Below are positions 24,605-32,010 of a DNA stretch of 40,780 bases, in pieces. The notes beneath the pieces were generated by a model. It did not search any database, had not been told where the DNA came from, and saw nothing but the letters and a program-made list of their open reading frames with translations. The position numbers and the translations under genes were made by a program. Source of the stretch: Bacteroidota bacterium (GTDB taxonomy: Bacteria; Bacteroidota; Bacteroidia; 2-12-FULL-35-15); contig CANFLQ010000013.1 of the NCBI GenBank assembly GCA_947447995.1, positions 1 to 40,780 on the forward strand, given 5' to 3'. Every line of letters begins with the position of its first letter. Within the stretch, counting starts at the first letter, position 1.

Positions 24605-25157
24605 TGTTGGTATTTAAAAATTGGAGCAAATTTTTTCTTAAAGTAAATTTTGCTTTTGCAAGATTTAGTTTTACTGTTTCCTCGCTAATCTCCTGCATTT
24701 CTCCTATTTCTATATTGGAGTACCCATCTATTACAGATAAGTTATAGAGCGTTCGGTAACCTGGAGAAAGTTCTTGAACAGCTTTTAAAATCGTATCTTT
24801 TCCAATGGTTGTAAAAAGAGTATCATCACTTATTTTATCGGATACAGGAATGTCGTTTTTATTAGCATGAATAGTACTTACTATCAATAAATTTTGTTTG
24901 TTTTTTCGGATGTGATCAACAGATGCAGTAATAATTATTTTTTTTATCCAATCTTCAACAGCATCCGTTTCTTTAAGGGTTTTAATAGTTTCAAAAATTT
25001 TTAAAAATCCTTGATGCAACACTTCTTTGGCATCAATAAGGTTGTTGGAATATCTTAAACAAACGCCTAACATTTTTCCATAAAATAACTCGTACAAAGC
25101 TTTTTGGCTTTCGCGATTATTTTTTATACAACCTTTAATAATTTCCTGTTCATTCAT
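24597..25157 (-). CDS. ECF-type RNA polymerase sigma-70 factor
   Basis: A 186-residue extracytoplasmic-function sigma factor. Region 2 covers about 10-90 (QKALYELFYGKMLGVCLRY, ...AKEVLHQGFLKIFETI, ...DWIKKIIITASVDHIRK), the part that binds core polymerase and the -10 element. Region 4 covers about 125-180 (LSPGYRTLYNLSVIDGYSN, IEIGEMQEISEETVKLNLA), a helix-turn-helix for the -35 element. The linker is longer than usual (about 95-120). It overlaps the membrane-protein gene by eight bases. The regulon cannot be told from the window. Confidence 0.92.
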   Translation of the reverse strand: MNEQEIIKGCIKNNRESQKALYELFYGKMLGVCLRYSNNLIDAKEVLHQGFLKIFETIKTLKETDAVEDWIKKIIITASVDHIRKNKQNLLIVSTIHANKNDIPVSDKISDDTLFTTIGKDTILKAVQELSPGYRTLYNLSVIDGYSNIEIGEMQEISEETVKLNLAKAKFTLRKNLLQFLNTNNG

Positions 25158-25249
25158 AATTGCAGTACATTTTTTAAAACTTTTTTCAACAAAAAAAAAG
25201 TTTTAACAGCGTCTAAGATACAAAAATCAATTTCACAATACAAACACTT

Positions 25250-26044
25250 TTATTTTAAAAATTCAAGTACTGTTTCCAAAAACTCTTTAGGCTTTTCTAC
25301 ATGTACCCAATGACCTGCTTCTGCAATATTATTGATCCTGCTGTTTGGAAATATTTTTTTAATCATTTGATAATCTTCCTCTTTAATATAAACAGATTTT
25401 TCTCCTTTTATAAATAAGGTTGGAGTTAAACAATTTGTATCACTCAAAATTTCTTGATTGATTGTGTCAATATTTTTTTCAATCACTTTTAAATTAAATC
25501 GCCATTCAAAATGCCCTGTTACTAATGCTTCTTCAATGTTTTCTTTCCAATATAAATTTTTTAAAAGAAATTGTTTGGTTCCTGTATCACTAATGTATTT
25601 TGATAATGCTATTTCTGCTTCGTTACGGGTTTTGATGGTGTACAAATTTACTGCATTGAGTCCGTTCAATACATCCTGGTGGTGTGGCGGGTAAAATTTA
25701 GGAGCAATATCAACTACAATTAATTTAGATAAAAATTCAGAATGTTGTAAAGCAAATTTCATAGCTATTTTACCACCCATTGAATGACCTAATAACACAA
25801 TGCCTTCGTTTTTGCACAGGTCAAGTGTATTTATCATTTCCATAATATCATCACTCATCACTTGGTAATTCCAACTATCGCTATGCGGCGAAAGTCCGTG
25901 GTTCCTCGCATCAACAAGATATACTTCAAAACCATTTTCGGCAAATTGTTTGCCAAACCAATTCCAATTATCACTTTGCCCAAACAAACCATGAATAATT
26001 ATCATTGGCCTGCCTTCCCCTATTTTTCTATAAAAAAGTTTCAT
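25250..26044 (-). CDS. Alpha/beta-fold hydrolase (YbfF-like esterase)
   Basis: A 264-residue cytoplasmic hydrolase. HGLFGQSDNW at 19-28 provides the oxyanion-hole turn, and the nucleophile elbow is GHSMGG (Ser at about 97). The final His is in EAGHWVHVEKP (about 242-252). DARNHGLSPHS near 47-57 is typical of the YbfF and related carboxylesterase branch, which hydrolyses short-chain or CoA-linked esters. The exact substrate is unknown. It stands alone; between it and the sigma factor gene is an A/T hairpin (25176-25204) that may slow or end transcription. Confidence 0.9.
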   Translation of the reverse strand: MKLFYRKIGEGRPMIIIHGLFGQSDNWNWFGKQFAENGFEVYLVDARNHGLSPHSDSWNYQVMSDDIMEMINTLDLCKNEGIVLLGHSMGGKIAMKFALQHSEFLSKLIVVDIAPKFYPPHHQDVLNGLNAVNLYTIKTRNEAEIALSKYISDTGTKQFLLKNLYWKENIEEALVTGHFEWRFNLKVIEKNIDTINQEILSDTNCLTPTLFIKGEKSVYIKEEDYQMIKKIFPNSRINNIAEAGHWVHVEKPKEFLETVLEFLK

Positions 26045-26140
26045 GTGGTTAGTCTGGAGTCGTTAGTATCTAGTTATTATTAGATTTTTGGTGTAAATCC
26101 AAATTAATTTTAATCTTTAATCAGTACATTAATAATCTTC

Positions 26141-26162
26141 ACATCAGCACATCAGCACATCA
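26141..26162. repeat. Tandem ACATCAGC repeat at the 3' end of pdxJ
   Basis: ACATCAGC is repeated three times (last copy partial). On the minus strand this is GATGTGCT-GATGTGCT-GATGT, the same word as at 3868-3918. The first copy supplies the last codons (Met-Cys) and stop of pdxJ. Confidence 0.7.
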
Positions 26163-26874
26163 ACTTCCTCAAATACAACTGTATCGTATTTTCCAAACCA
26201 AAATACAAAGCATCGGATATCAAAGCATGCCCTATGGAAACTTCCAATAAGCCTTCCACGTTTTGAGCAAAATAGTGCAGGTTTTCCAAACTAAGATCAT
26301 GCCCTGCGTTGATGCCTAAATCTAATTCATTGGCTTTTTTTGCTGCTAAAATAAAGGGCTTTACAGCTTGTTCTTTATTATTCGTATAATTTTTTGCATA
26401 TTCTTCGGTATACAATTCTATACGGTCTGTTCCTGCTGCTTTAGCACCTTCTATCATTTTAATATCGGGGTCAACAAAAACAGAAGTTCGTATTCCTGCT
26501 TTTTTAAAATTTGCAATACAATCAATTAAAAAGTCTTTATTGGCAATGGTATCCCAGCCGTGGTCCGATGTTAATTGTCCTGTATTATCGGGTACAAGCG
26601 TAACCTGTGCAGGTTTTGTTTCCATTACCAGATCAATAAATTTTTGTTCTTTCGGATTGCCCTCTATATTAAATTCGGTGGTTAAAATACCTTTCAAATC
26701 CCTTACATCTTTATAACGTATGTGGCGCTCATCGGGGCGAGGATGCACTGTTATTCCTTGCGCACCAAAGCGTTCACAATCCATCGCTATTTTAAGCAAA
26801 TCTGGCGTATTTCCACCTCGGGAATTACGGAGTGTTGCAATTTTGTTGATATTTACACTTAACTTTGTTATCAT
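26152..26874 (-). CDS. pdxJ: Pyridoxine 5'-phosphate synthase
   Basis: PdxJ condenses 1-deoxy-D-xylulose 5-phosphate with 3-amino-2-oxopropyl phosphate to pyridoxine 5'-phosphate, the ring-forming step of vitamin B6 synthesis. The length of 240 residues is normal. [13 protein letters not shown] (about 8-20), [13 protein letters not shown] (about 39-51, substrate phosphate and catalytic His) and [13 protein letters not shown] (about 191-203) are family landmarks. The C-terminus KLMC and the stop codon are provided by an intergenic repeat (26141-26162), so the natural end may once have been a few residues different. It is divergent from the CBS-domain gene. Confidence 0.96.
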   Translation of the reverse strand: MITKLSVNINKIATLRNSRGGNTPDLLKIAMDCERFGAQGITVHPRPDERHIRYKDVRDLKGILTTEFNIEGNPKEQKFIDLVMETKPAQVTLVPDNTGQLTSDHGWDTIANKDFLIDCIANFKKAGIRTSVFVDPDIKMIEGAKAAGTDRIELYTEEYAKNYTNNKEQAVKPFILAAKKANELDLGINAGHDLSLENLHYFAQNVEGLLEVSIGHALISDALYFGLENTIQLYLRKLMC

Positions 26875-26935
26875 AATTGGCGTATAAAACTGTAAAGTTA
26901 AAAATAGAATATGTAATTGTATAAAAAGAAGGTAT

Positions 26936-26943
26936 TATATTTG
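26936..26943 (+). promoter_or_regulatory. Bacteroidota -7 element (TATATTTG) for CBS protein-nadK
   Basis: TATATTTG fits TAnnTTTG, with a TTG 16 bases upstream at 26917-26919. It sits in the divergent region between pdxJ and the CBS gene. Confidence 0.5.
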
Positions 26944-27007
26944 TTGAGTTATCCTTAATTTTAAGGAAACTAATCGTCATTTTAATTAGAAAGGAGAAAA
27001 AGAAAAT

Positions 27008-27670
27008 ATGTTAGCAAAAGATCTAATAACAGACGAAAAGCCGGCCGTTAAAACAACCGATACAGGGTCAATGGTATTGCATTGGATGGAGGAGTACAAA
27101 GTGCGCCACCTGCCAATTGTTAATCAACATGAATATTTAGGATTGATTTGCGAAACCGATATTTTAGATCATAACATTACCGATTCGGAATTGGGTAAAT
27201 ATAAATTGTCGTTAATGCGACCGTTTGTATTTCAGGAACAACATTTTTATGATGTTATAAAAATGTTCTCTAACCTAAAACTCACTGTTTTGCCAGTGTT
27301 GGATGTTAACCAAAATTATGTTGGATTAATTCCATTAACGGCATTGTTGCAAGAGTTTTCAACCATTACAGCTACTAGCGAACCTGGGGGTATTATTATA
27401 TTGGAAATGAATGAACACGATTATTCATTGTCGCAAATTGCTCAGATTATTGAGGGCAGTGATGGTAAAATATTAAGTTGTTATGTAAATTCATTGCCCG
27501 ATTCTACTAAAATTGAGGTAACATTGAAAATCAATAAGGAAGAAATTTCAGGAATCTTACAAACCTTTTATCGTTATAATTACACTGTTAAAGCATCATT
27601 TCATCAAAGTGAATTTTCAAACGATATGAAAGATCGTTTCGATTCATTTATGAATTACATTAATATTTGA
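27008..27670 (+). CDS. CBS-pair domain protein with C-terminal ACT-like region
   Basis: A 220-residue cytoplasmic protein. Two CBS domains span about 1-125 (KDLITDEKPAVKTTDTGSM, VRHLPIVNQHEYLGLICETDIL; second copy LKLTVLPVLDVNQNYVGLIPLTALL). CBS pairs usually bind adenine nucleotides. The C-terminal part, about 127-200 (GGIIILEMNEHDYSLSQIA), looks like an ACT fold. The gene overlaps the extended NAD kinase frame and lies 14 bases before its ATG, so a regulatory or metabolic link with NAD(P) is plausible but inferred. An AAAGGAG sequence 11 bases before the ATG is an unusually good Shine-Dalgarno for this phylum. Confidence 0.88.
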   Translation: MLAKDLITDEKPAVKTTDTGSMVLHWMEEYKVRHLPIVNQHEYLGLICETDILDHNITDSELGKYKLSLMRPFVFQEQHFYDVIKMFSNLKLTVLPVLDVNQNYVGLIPLTALLQEFSTITATSEPGGIIILEMNEHDYSLSQIAQIIEGSDGKILSCYVNSLPDSTKIEVTLKINKEEISGILQTFYRYNYTVKASFHQSEFSNDMKDRFDSFMNYINI

Positions 27671-27684
27671 TTTTGATACAGAAT

Positions 27685-28563
27685 ATGAAAGTTGCTATTT
27701 ACGGTCGTTCCACCAATAATAATACTTCGGAATACATTCAGCGTTTGTTTCACAAATTCAACGAATATAAAACCGAAATAATTATTTATGAGCCCTTGTA
27801 TAATTTTTTGAAACAAAAAATGCAGATTAGCGGTGCTATAAAAACCTTTAATTCGCATGAGGATTTAAACAAGGATATTGATTTTATTTTAAGCATTGGT
27901 GGTGATGGAACGTTTTTAGAAACATTAACATTTATTCGTGATTCTGGAATCCCAGTTTTAGGCATAAATACAGGGCATTTGGGTTTTTTGGCAAATGTTG
28001 CTCAAACGGAAATTAATGCTGCTATCGATGCCTTGTTAAACAAAGAATTTAGTATTGAACAACGCTCCTTGTTAAATGTTACAGCATCTAAAAATTTGTT
28101 TAATGATTTTAATTACGGTTTAAATGAGTTAACTATTTTTAAAAAAGATAGTTCATCCATGATTTCCATACATACATACATCAACGGCGATTATTTAAAC
28201 TCCTATTTTGCCGATGGTTTAATTATAGCTACACCAACAGGTTCTACAGCCTATTCGCTTAGTTGCGGCGGTCCCTTAGTAATGCCGGGCTCACAAAATT
28301 TTGTAATTACACCCATTGCACCGCATAACTTAAATGTACGCCCATTGGTTATTTCCGATAACAATATCATAACTATTAAAGTAGAGGGGCGTAGCAGTCA
28401 TTATCGTGCTACCCTTGATTCCAGAAACGAAGTGATTGATTGTTCCATTGAACTTACTGTTAAAAAAGCCGATTTTCAACTCAATATTTTGAAGCTGAAA
28501 AATCAAAATTTTTTTAATACTATACGCAATAAGTTGCTATGGGGATTGGACAAGCGAAATTAA
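27685..28563 (+). CDS. nadK: NAD kinase
   Basis: This enzyme phosphorylates NAD+ to NADP+ with ATP. The ATG at 27685 gives 292 residues, typical for bacteria; a TTG at 27667 would add six and overlap the CBS gene, but the ATG sits just before the conserved VAIYGR. Signature motifs: GGDGTFLETL (about 73-82), GLNELTIFKK (about 149-158) and TPTGSTAYSLSCGGP (about 188-202), which bind NAD and the catalytic Asp/metal. It follows the CBS-domain gene closely and precedes recX by 12 bases, so CBS-nadK-recX may form one transcript. Confidence 0.96.
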   Translation: MKVAIYGRSTNNNTSEYIQRLFHKFNEYKTEIIIYEPLYNFLKQKMQISGAIKTFNSHEDLNKDIDFILSIGGDGTFLETLTFIRDSGIPVLGINTGHLGFLANVAQTEINAAIDALLNKEFSIEQRSLLNVTASKNLFNDFNYGLNELTIFKKDSSSMISIHTYINGDYLNSYFADGLIIATPTGSTAYSLSCGGPLVMPGSQNFVITPIAPHNLNVRPLVISDNNIITIKVEGRSSHYRATLDSRNEVIDCSIELTVKKADFQLNILKLKNQNFFNTIRNKLLWGLDKRN

Positions 28564-28575
28564 AACGGCATAACT

Positions 28576-29079
28576 GTGGATGACGAAAAAAAACCAAAAA
28601 AAACATTAACACCTTCTCAGGCATTATTAAAAGCACAAGCTTCCTGCGCTTACCAAGAGCGCTGCCAGCAAGAGATGCGCGATAAGTTATACGAATGGGG
28701 TTTGTATTCCGATGCCGTTGAAAATATCATAGCCGATTTAATTACCGATAATTTTTTGAATGAAGAACGTTTTGCTAAGAGTTATGCAGGCGGAAAGTTT
28801 AGAATAAAAAAGTGGGGAAAAATTAAAATTAAAATAGAATTAAAAAAACGAAAAATATCGGAATACTGCATCAGAAAAGCGATGGAGGAGATCAGTGATA
28901 TAGAATACATTGCCACAATCCAACAATTAATTGCGAAAAAATCAAAAGAAATTAAAGGCGGAAAACCACACGTTCGCAATTATAAAATTGCTCAATATGT
29001 TATGTCCAAAGGCTTTGAAGGGAATTTGGTATGGGAAGCCCTCTCTTCATCTCTCCCTAAAGGGAGAGGTAGCTCTTAG
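28576..29079 (+). CDS. recX: RecX-family regulatory protein
   Basis: RecX binds RecA filaments and restrains recombination. The 167-residue protein has the three-helix repeats of the family: QALLKAQASCAYQERCQQEM (about 15-34), ...AVENIIADLITDNFLNEERFA, KWGKIKIKIELKKRKISEYC and a last repeat near KIAQYVMSKGFEGNLVWEAL. The start is GTG at 28576; no ATG is found before the conserved region. The last ten or so residues (SSSLPKGRGSS) are encoded by a palindromic intergenic repeat (CTCTCCC-TAAA-GGGAGAG), so the natural C-terminus was probably near EAL. Confidence 0.88.
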   Translation: MDDEKKPKKTLTPSQALLKAQASCAYQERCQQEMRDKLYEWGLYSDAVENIIADLITDNFLNEERFAKSYAGGKFRIKKWGKIKIKIELKKRKISEYCIRKAMEEISDIEYIATIQQLIAKKSKEIKGGKPHVRNYKIAQYVMSKGFEGNLVWEALSSSLPKGRGSS

Positions 29080-29137
29080 CGACGCTCGATGATAATTAAT
29101 TTTTCAAGTATCGTCTCCCCTTTAGGGGCGGGGGCTT
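29050..29137. repeat. Palindromic repeat pair (CTCCCTAAAGGGAG / CTCCCCTTTAGGGGCGGG)
   Basis: Two hairpins, TCTCTCCC-TAAA-GGGAGAGG (29050-29069) and CTCCCC-TTTA-GGGG (about 29113-29127), lie in the convergent gap after recX. They encode the last residues of both recX and the opposite gene, so both 3' ends run into the element. Confidence 0.65.
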
Positions 29138-29604
29138 AACCCTGCTTCCTCCAACACAGGCATCGCTTCTTTCTTATAAAGTATCGGAATAGTTCTTCTC
29201 AATATTTTTCCCGCGGGTCCTTCAAAATATACTTCTAATCGGGGATAAGAGAATTTAGGTGATTTTAAATATACCGCGGTTATTTTTTTACGATCAATGT
29301 TTGGTGTTTTGCTGGTTACAAAACCATCAATGATTCGTTTAAAGGAAACAAACAATAGAAATAGAGCCCCATAATTCACCGGATTTTCAAAAAAGTGTGC
29401 TCCCCATCCCATCACCGCTGCCGAAACATAAACAAACAACATTACAAATACGATGTAATTTAATACACTTGTTATTCCCCATGCTTCGCTCAATTCATGC
29501 GCAGGCGGAACTCTTTCAGCTTCTTTACTGCTGATGATAAAAATTGTATCATCGGTAATGTGGCAAAATTCTTTTTTGTTGATTCGGAAATAGGTTGTTT
29601 GCAT
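29122..29604 (-). CDS. Uncharacterised two-helix membrane protein
   Basis: A 160-residue protein I do not recognise. The first 48 residues are soluble beta-rich sequence (FRINKKEFCHITDDTIFIIS). Two hydrophobic helices follow (NYIVFVMLFVYVSAAVMGW at about 49-67; YGALFLLFVSFKRIID at about 78-93). The C-terminal part (about 100-152) has IDRKKITAVYLKSPKFSYPR and LEVYFEGPAGKILRRTIPIL, which could be a PH-like beta fold. The final SPRP and the stop codon come from a G/C-rich repeat. A second start 22 codons upstream in another frame is not supported. Probably an inner-membrane protein; function unknown. Confidence 0.7.
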   Translation of the reverse strand: MQTTYFRINKKEFCHITDDTIFIISSKEAERVPPAHELSEAWGITSVLNYIVFVMLFVYVSAAVMGWGAHFFENPVNYGALFLLFVSFKRIIDGFVTSKTPNIDRKKITAVYLKSPKFSYPRLEVYFEGPAGKILRRTIPILYKKEAMPVLEEAGLSPRP

Positions 29605-29636
29605 TGGGTAAGTTGTTTCAGCGTAAAAGTATAAAA

Positions 29637-29723
29637 AATAACCACGGAGGCACTAAGAGCACTAAGAAACACTTAGGATTTCTTTGTGAAACTCTGTGAA
29701 CTCAGTGTTTTAGTGGTTAAAAT
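29637..29723. repeat. AACCAC...GTGGTT palindromic repeat, copy 1
   Basis: Ends AATAACCAC (about 29636-29645) and GTGGTTAAAA (29713-29722) are inverted. Inside, CACTAAGAGCACTAAGAAAC and CTTTGTGAAACTCTGTGAAC carry similar words on opposite strands. A related element with the same ends is at 32705-32843. Confidence 0.55.
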
Positions 29724-29758
29724 TTTTAATAATCGCCAATAATTATTAACTTCGCCCC

Positions 29759-30848
29759 ATGATTACAACAGACCAACTAAAAGACCTTCGGGAACGCACC
29801 AGTGCGTTAAGGGGGCATCTTTGACGTCGATCGTAAATTACGAGAAATCGCCGAAGAAGAAGAAAAAGCCTTAGCTCCCAATTTTTGGGATGCCCCCCAA
29901 AAGGCGGAAGAACTTCTCAAACAAACCAAAATAAAAAAAGACTGGACAAAGTCGTATGCTGCTTTATCGAGCAACATGGACGACCTTGCGCTTTTGTACG
30001 ACTTTTACAAAGAAGGCGAAGCCACTGAAAATGATGTAGAACAACAGTTTCAAACAACTATAAAAATGTTGGAAGAAATTGAATTTAAAAATATGCTCAG
30101 CGGTAAAGAGGATGTTTTAAGTTGTGTTGTGCAGATTAATGCCGGCGCTGGCGGTACAGAGAGTTGCGATTGGGCAGAAATGCTCATGCGTATGTACATG
30201 ATGTGGGGCAATAAAAAAGGATATAAAATAATTGAAACCGACCGTACAGATGGCGATGCAGCAGGAATAAAATCCATTACGCTTGAGTTTGTTGGTGATT
30301 TTGCTTTTGGATATTTAAAAGGTGAAAATGGTGTACACCGCTTGGTGCGCATCTCTCCCTTTGATGCCAATGCCAAGCGTCATACTTCTTTTGCATCTGT
30401 TTACGCCTATCCCTTAATTGACGATACCATTGAAATAGATGTTAATCCTGGTGATATTGAGTTTGAAACATTCAGAGCAGGTGGTGCCGGCGGACAAAAT
30501 GTAAACAAGGTAGAAACCGCAGTACGACTGTATCACAAGCCATCCGGCATCATCATTAAAAATCAGGAATCGCGCTCCCAATTACAAAATAAAGAGAATG
30601 CCATCAAACTTTTAAAATCACAATTGTTTGAAATTGAATTGCGTAAACAGCGCGATGCTATTGATAAAATTGAAGGTAACAAAAAGAAGATAGAATGGGG
30701 TTCACAAATTCGGAACTACGTTTTTCAACCGTATAAATTAATTAAGGACATTCGTACAGGTCATGAAACATCCAACGTACAAGCGGTGATGGATGGTGAT
30801 TTGGATGATTTCATAAAAGCGTATTTGATGGAGTACGGGAATTCGTAG
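29759..30848 (+). CDS. prfB: Peptide chain release factor 2, with programmed +1 frameshift
   Basis: RF2 ends translation at UGA and UAA. Translation starts at ATG 29759, reads 21 codons to ...LRGHL, meets TGA at 29822-29824, and continues after a +1 shift as [14 protein letters not shown] from 29823 to the stop at 30848, giving 362 residues (E. coli 365). The stop-codon recognition motif SPF lies in [15 protein letters not shown] and the peptidyl-hydrolysis motif GGQ in [13 protein letters not shown]. Both frames are needed; without the shift only a 21-residue peptide is made. The coordinates span both segments (29759-29821 joined to 29823-30848). A 25-base near-copy of its 3' end lies at 31090-31114. 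Confidence 0.96.
29810..29825 (+). promoter_or_regulatory. prfB autoregulatory frameshift signal
   Basis: AGGGGG (29810-29815), three-base spacer CAT, slippery CTT and in-frame TGA followed by C reproduce the classical prfB recoding site (AGGGGG-TAT-CTT-TGA-C in E. coli) with one changed spacer base. Low RF2 favours the shift, so RF2 controls its own synthesis. Confidence 0.93.
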
Positions 30849-30890
30849 ATTCAAACTGACACGAATTTCACTAATTAAAAAAACATGTTA

Positions 30891-30990
30891 CGTCATTGCG
30901 AGGAGGTACGACGAAGCAATCTAATACCATTTTTGTTTGAGATTGCTTCGCGGAGCCTTTCCTGAGCTTGTCAAAGGGCTCGCAATGACG
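30891..30990. repeat. CGTCATTGCGAGG palindromic repeat, copy 1
   Basis: CGTCATTGCGAGG at the left (30891) is mirrored by CTCGCAATGACG at the right (ending 30990), with GAAGCAATCT/AGATTGCTTC as inner arms. The right half carries an extra roughly 25-base loop. The same family occurs at 37791-37862. Confidence 0.75.
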
Positions 30991-31089
30991 AAAGAATTAC
31001 CCCTACTTCTGCCTCTTACCAACCTTCTTCACAACCTTTTTCTCCTTGGGTATATTGTCCTTTAGTTCATCAATTTTTTTTGAAAGCTG

Positions 31090-31114
31090 TTTGATGGAGT
31101 AAGGGAATTTGTAG
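31090..31114 (+). repeat. Near-copy of the prfB 3' end (possible attachment-site duplication)
   Basis: TTTGATGGAGTAAGGGAATT, then TGTAG, matches prfB bases 30824-30848 at 23 of 25 positions, including the stop codon. A 241-bp segment holding the repeat at 30891-30990 lies between the two copies. Integration into a gene's 3' end leaves such direct repeats, but no integrase is present. The complementary strand is also open here (31003-31129, Lys-rich), which weakens the case. Confidence 0.45.
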
Positions 31115-31123
31115 GGAAGTATA

Positions 31124-31252
31124 CTATTCACCTGCTTCTTTAAGAGCCTGTATTTCAATTTCCGCTGAAATACGAAAATTCGTTGCTCTTATTTTATCGA
31201 GGTATGGCTTAACGGAAATAATTACACCTTTGCGTTTTGCTTTAATAATTAC
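31124..31252 (-). pseudogene. C-terminal fragment of a DUF3368 (PIN-domain-like toxin) gene
   Basis: The minus strand encodes VIIKAKRKGVIISVKPYLDK, then IRATNFRISAEIEIQALKEA, then GE and TAG (31126-31124). DUF3368 proteins, PIN-like nucleases paired with UPF0175 antitoxins, end in just this pattern: AKxKGxIxxVKPxLDxL, then FRIS, then LxxAGE. Only the last 42 codons remain; the catalytic Asp-rich part is gone and upstream sequence is a transposase fragment. Confidence 0.6.
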
Positions 31253-31329
31253 ACCTCTCGCTTTTCACATAAGGCAACGGCTTTTAATTTATACTCTTTG
31301 CTGTAATACTTCTTTTCTGCTTTTTTCAT
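31249..31329 (-). pseudogene. N-terminal fragment of an IS3-type transposase OrfA
   Basis: ATG at 31329 opens 26 codons (MKKAEKKYYSKEYKLKAVAL, then CEKREV) before TAA. The YYSKEYKLKAVAL opening is that of IS3-family OrfA helix-turn-helix proteins, normally about 90-120 residues. The fragment breaks off directly at the DUF3368 remnant, beside a 13-base direct repeat (31217-31229 and 31244-31256). No terminal inverted repeats were found. Confidence 0.45.
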
Positions 31330-31389
31330 GTTTAAAGTTAAGTTTTATTGTGCTTGTGTGTCTTAACTTTTTTGTCCGGTCAAAGGTAG

Positions 31390-31572
31390 GAACTCCAAGT
31401 TTTAATTGAAACCAAAGGCGAACATTTGAATGCAGATAAAAAAATTAAATTAGGAAACTTTTATACAAAATACAGTAGTCAACAGGTTTTTTATTTTATG
31501 GTATTCAAAAATAATGCTCCGACAGGGGCTTTTGATTTTGATAACCTTGTTGATTCGCTGAAAAAAATGTAA
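31390..31572 (+). pseudogene. C-terminal fragment of a type III restriction/DEAD-type helicase-nuclease
   Basis: An open frame without a start, closed by TAG just before, reads ELQVLIETKGEHLNADKKIK, then LGNFYTKYSSQQVFYFMVFK, then a tail to TAA 31572. The (I)E-x-K(G) of LIETKGEHL matches the PD-(D/E)XK nuclease motif near the C-terminus of type III restriction Res subunits and related helicases. The helicase part is absent, so the enzyme is lost. Confidence 0.55.
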
Positions 31573-31598
31573 AAGGGAAACTTTGTATTTATTTTTTA

Positions 31599-31637
31599 TC
31601 CGCGCAAATTCGTCTAATCCGCATCATCCGCGTTCCA
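31599..31637. repeat. TCCGCG/AATCCGC repeat
   Basis: CCGCGCAAATTCGTCTAATC and CGCATCATCCGCGTTCC contain repeated TCCGCG and AATCCGC words in the otherwise empty gap between the restriction-enzyme fragment and the TA pair (31573-31737). No gene was seen there. Confidence 0.4.
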
Positions 31638-31737
31638 TTTTTTTTCTCAAGCGAAGCTGAGAAAAAGCCTGTTTATTAATTAAACATTGACTTTTTTAAA
31701 AATTAAATCTCCATAACAAAAACCTACAAAAAAGCGT

Positions 31738-31745
31738 TAAATTTG
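31738..31745 (+). promoter_or_regulatory. Bacteroidota -7 element (TAAATTTG) for the ParE/RelE-type TA pair
   Basis: TAAATTTG fits TAnnTTTG and lies 22 bases before the antitoxin ATG. Confidence 0.5.
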
Positions 31746-31767
31746 TAAATAACAAAACGCAACCTCT

Positions 31768-32010
31768 ATGACTACAATAAAAATTCGCCAAAAAGTGCAT
31801 AGCATTATTGACCATGCTGATGAACGTGTTTTAAAAATGGTATATGCGATGTTAAAAGAATACGAAAAAGAGGAAATAGCTGCATCTCTATTAACAGATG
31901 AACAATGGGCAGAAATAGACCATCGTGTAAAGTTACACAAAGCAGGAAAAAGCAAAAGCTATACACTAGACGAAGTAATAAAATACGCAAAAGGGAATCT
32001 TAAAAAGTGA
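31768..32010 (+). CDS. Addiction-module antitoxin of a ParE/RelE-type TA pair
   Basis: An 80-residue helical protein. The N-terminus KIRQKVHSIIDHADERVLKMVYAMLKEYE is the pattern of Bacteroidota antitoxins listed as addiction-module components, and the C-terminal part (LTDEQWAEIDHRVKLHKAGKSKSYTLDEVIKYAK) is the likely toxin-wrapping segment. No ribbon-helix-helix or HTH is evident, so DNA binding cannot be claimed. It overlaps the toxin gene by four bases (GTGA), antitoxin first. Confidence 0.85.
   Translation: MTTIKIRQKVHSIIDHADERVLKMVYAMLKEYEKEEIAASLLTDEQWAEIDHRVKLHKAGKSKSYTLDEVIKYAKGNLKK

Noticed and set aside
25176-25204. Terminator between the hydrolase and sigma factor genes
   Set aside because: The stem is only A/T (AAAACTTTTTT / AAAAAAGTTTT), too weak to call.
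27667-27684. TTG start for nadK overlapping the CBS gene
   Set aside because: ATG 27685 lies directly before the conserved VAIYGR start of the kinase.
29822-29824. In-frame TGA in prfB as a nonsense mutation
   Set aside because: The surrounding AGGGGG-CAT-CTT-TGA-C is the conserved programmed frameshift site and the +1 frame continues as RF2.
31003-31129. Small Lys-rich minus-strand gene (about 42 codons from GTG 31129)
   Set aside because: No recognisable family, and it covers the copy of the prfB 3' end; kept only as a caveat.
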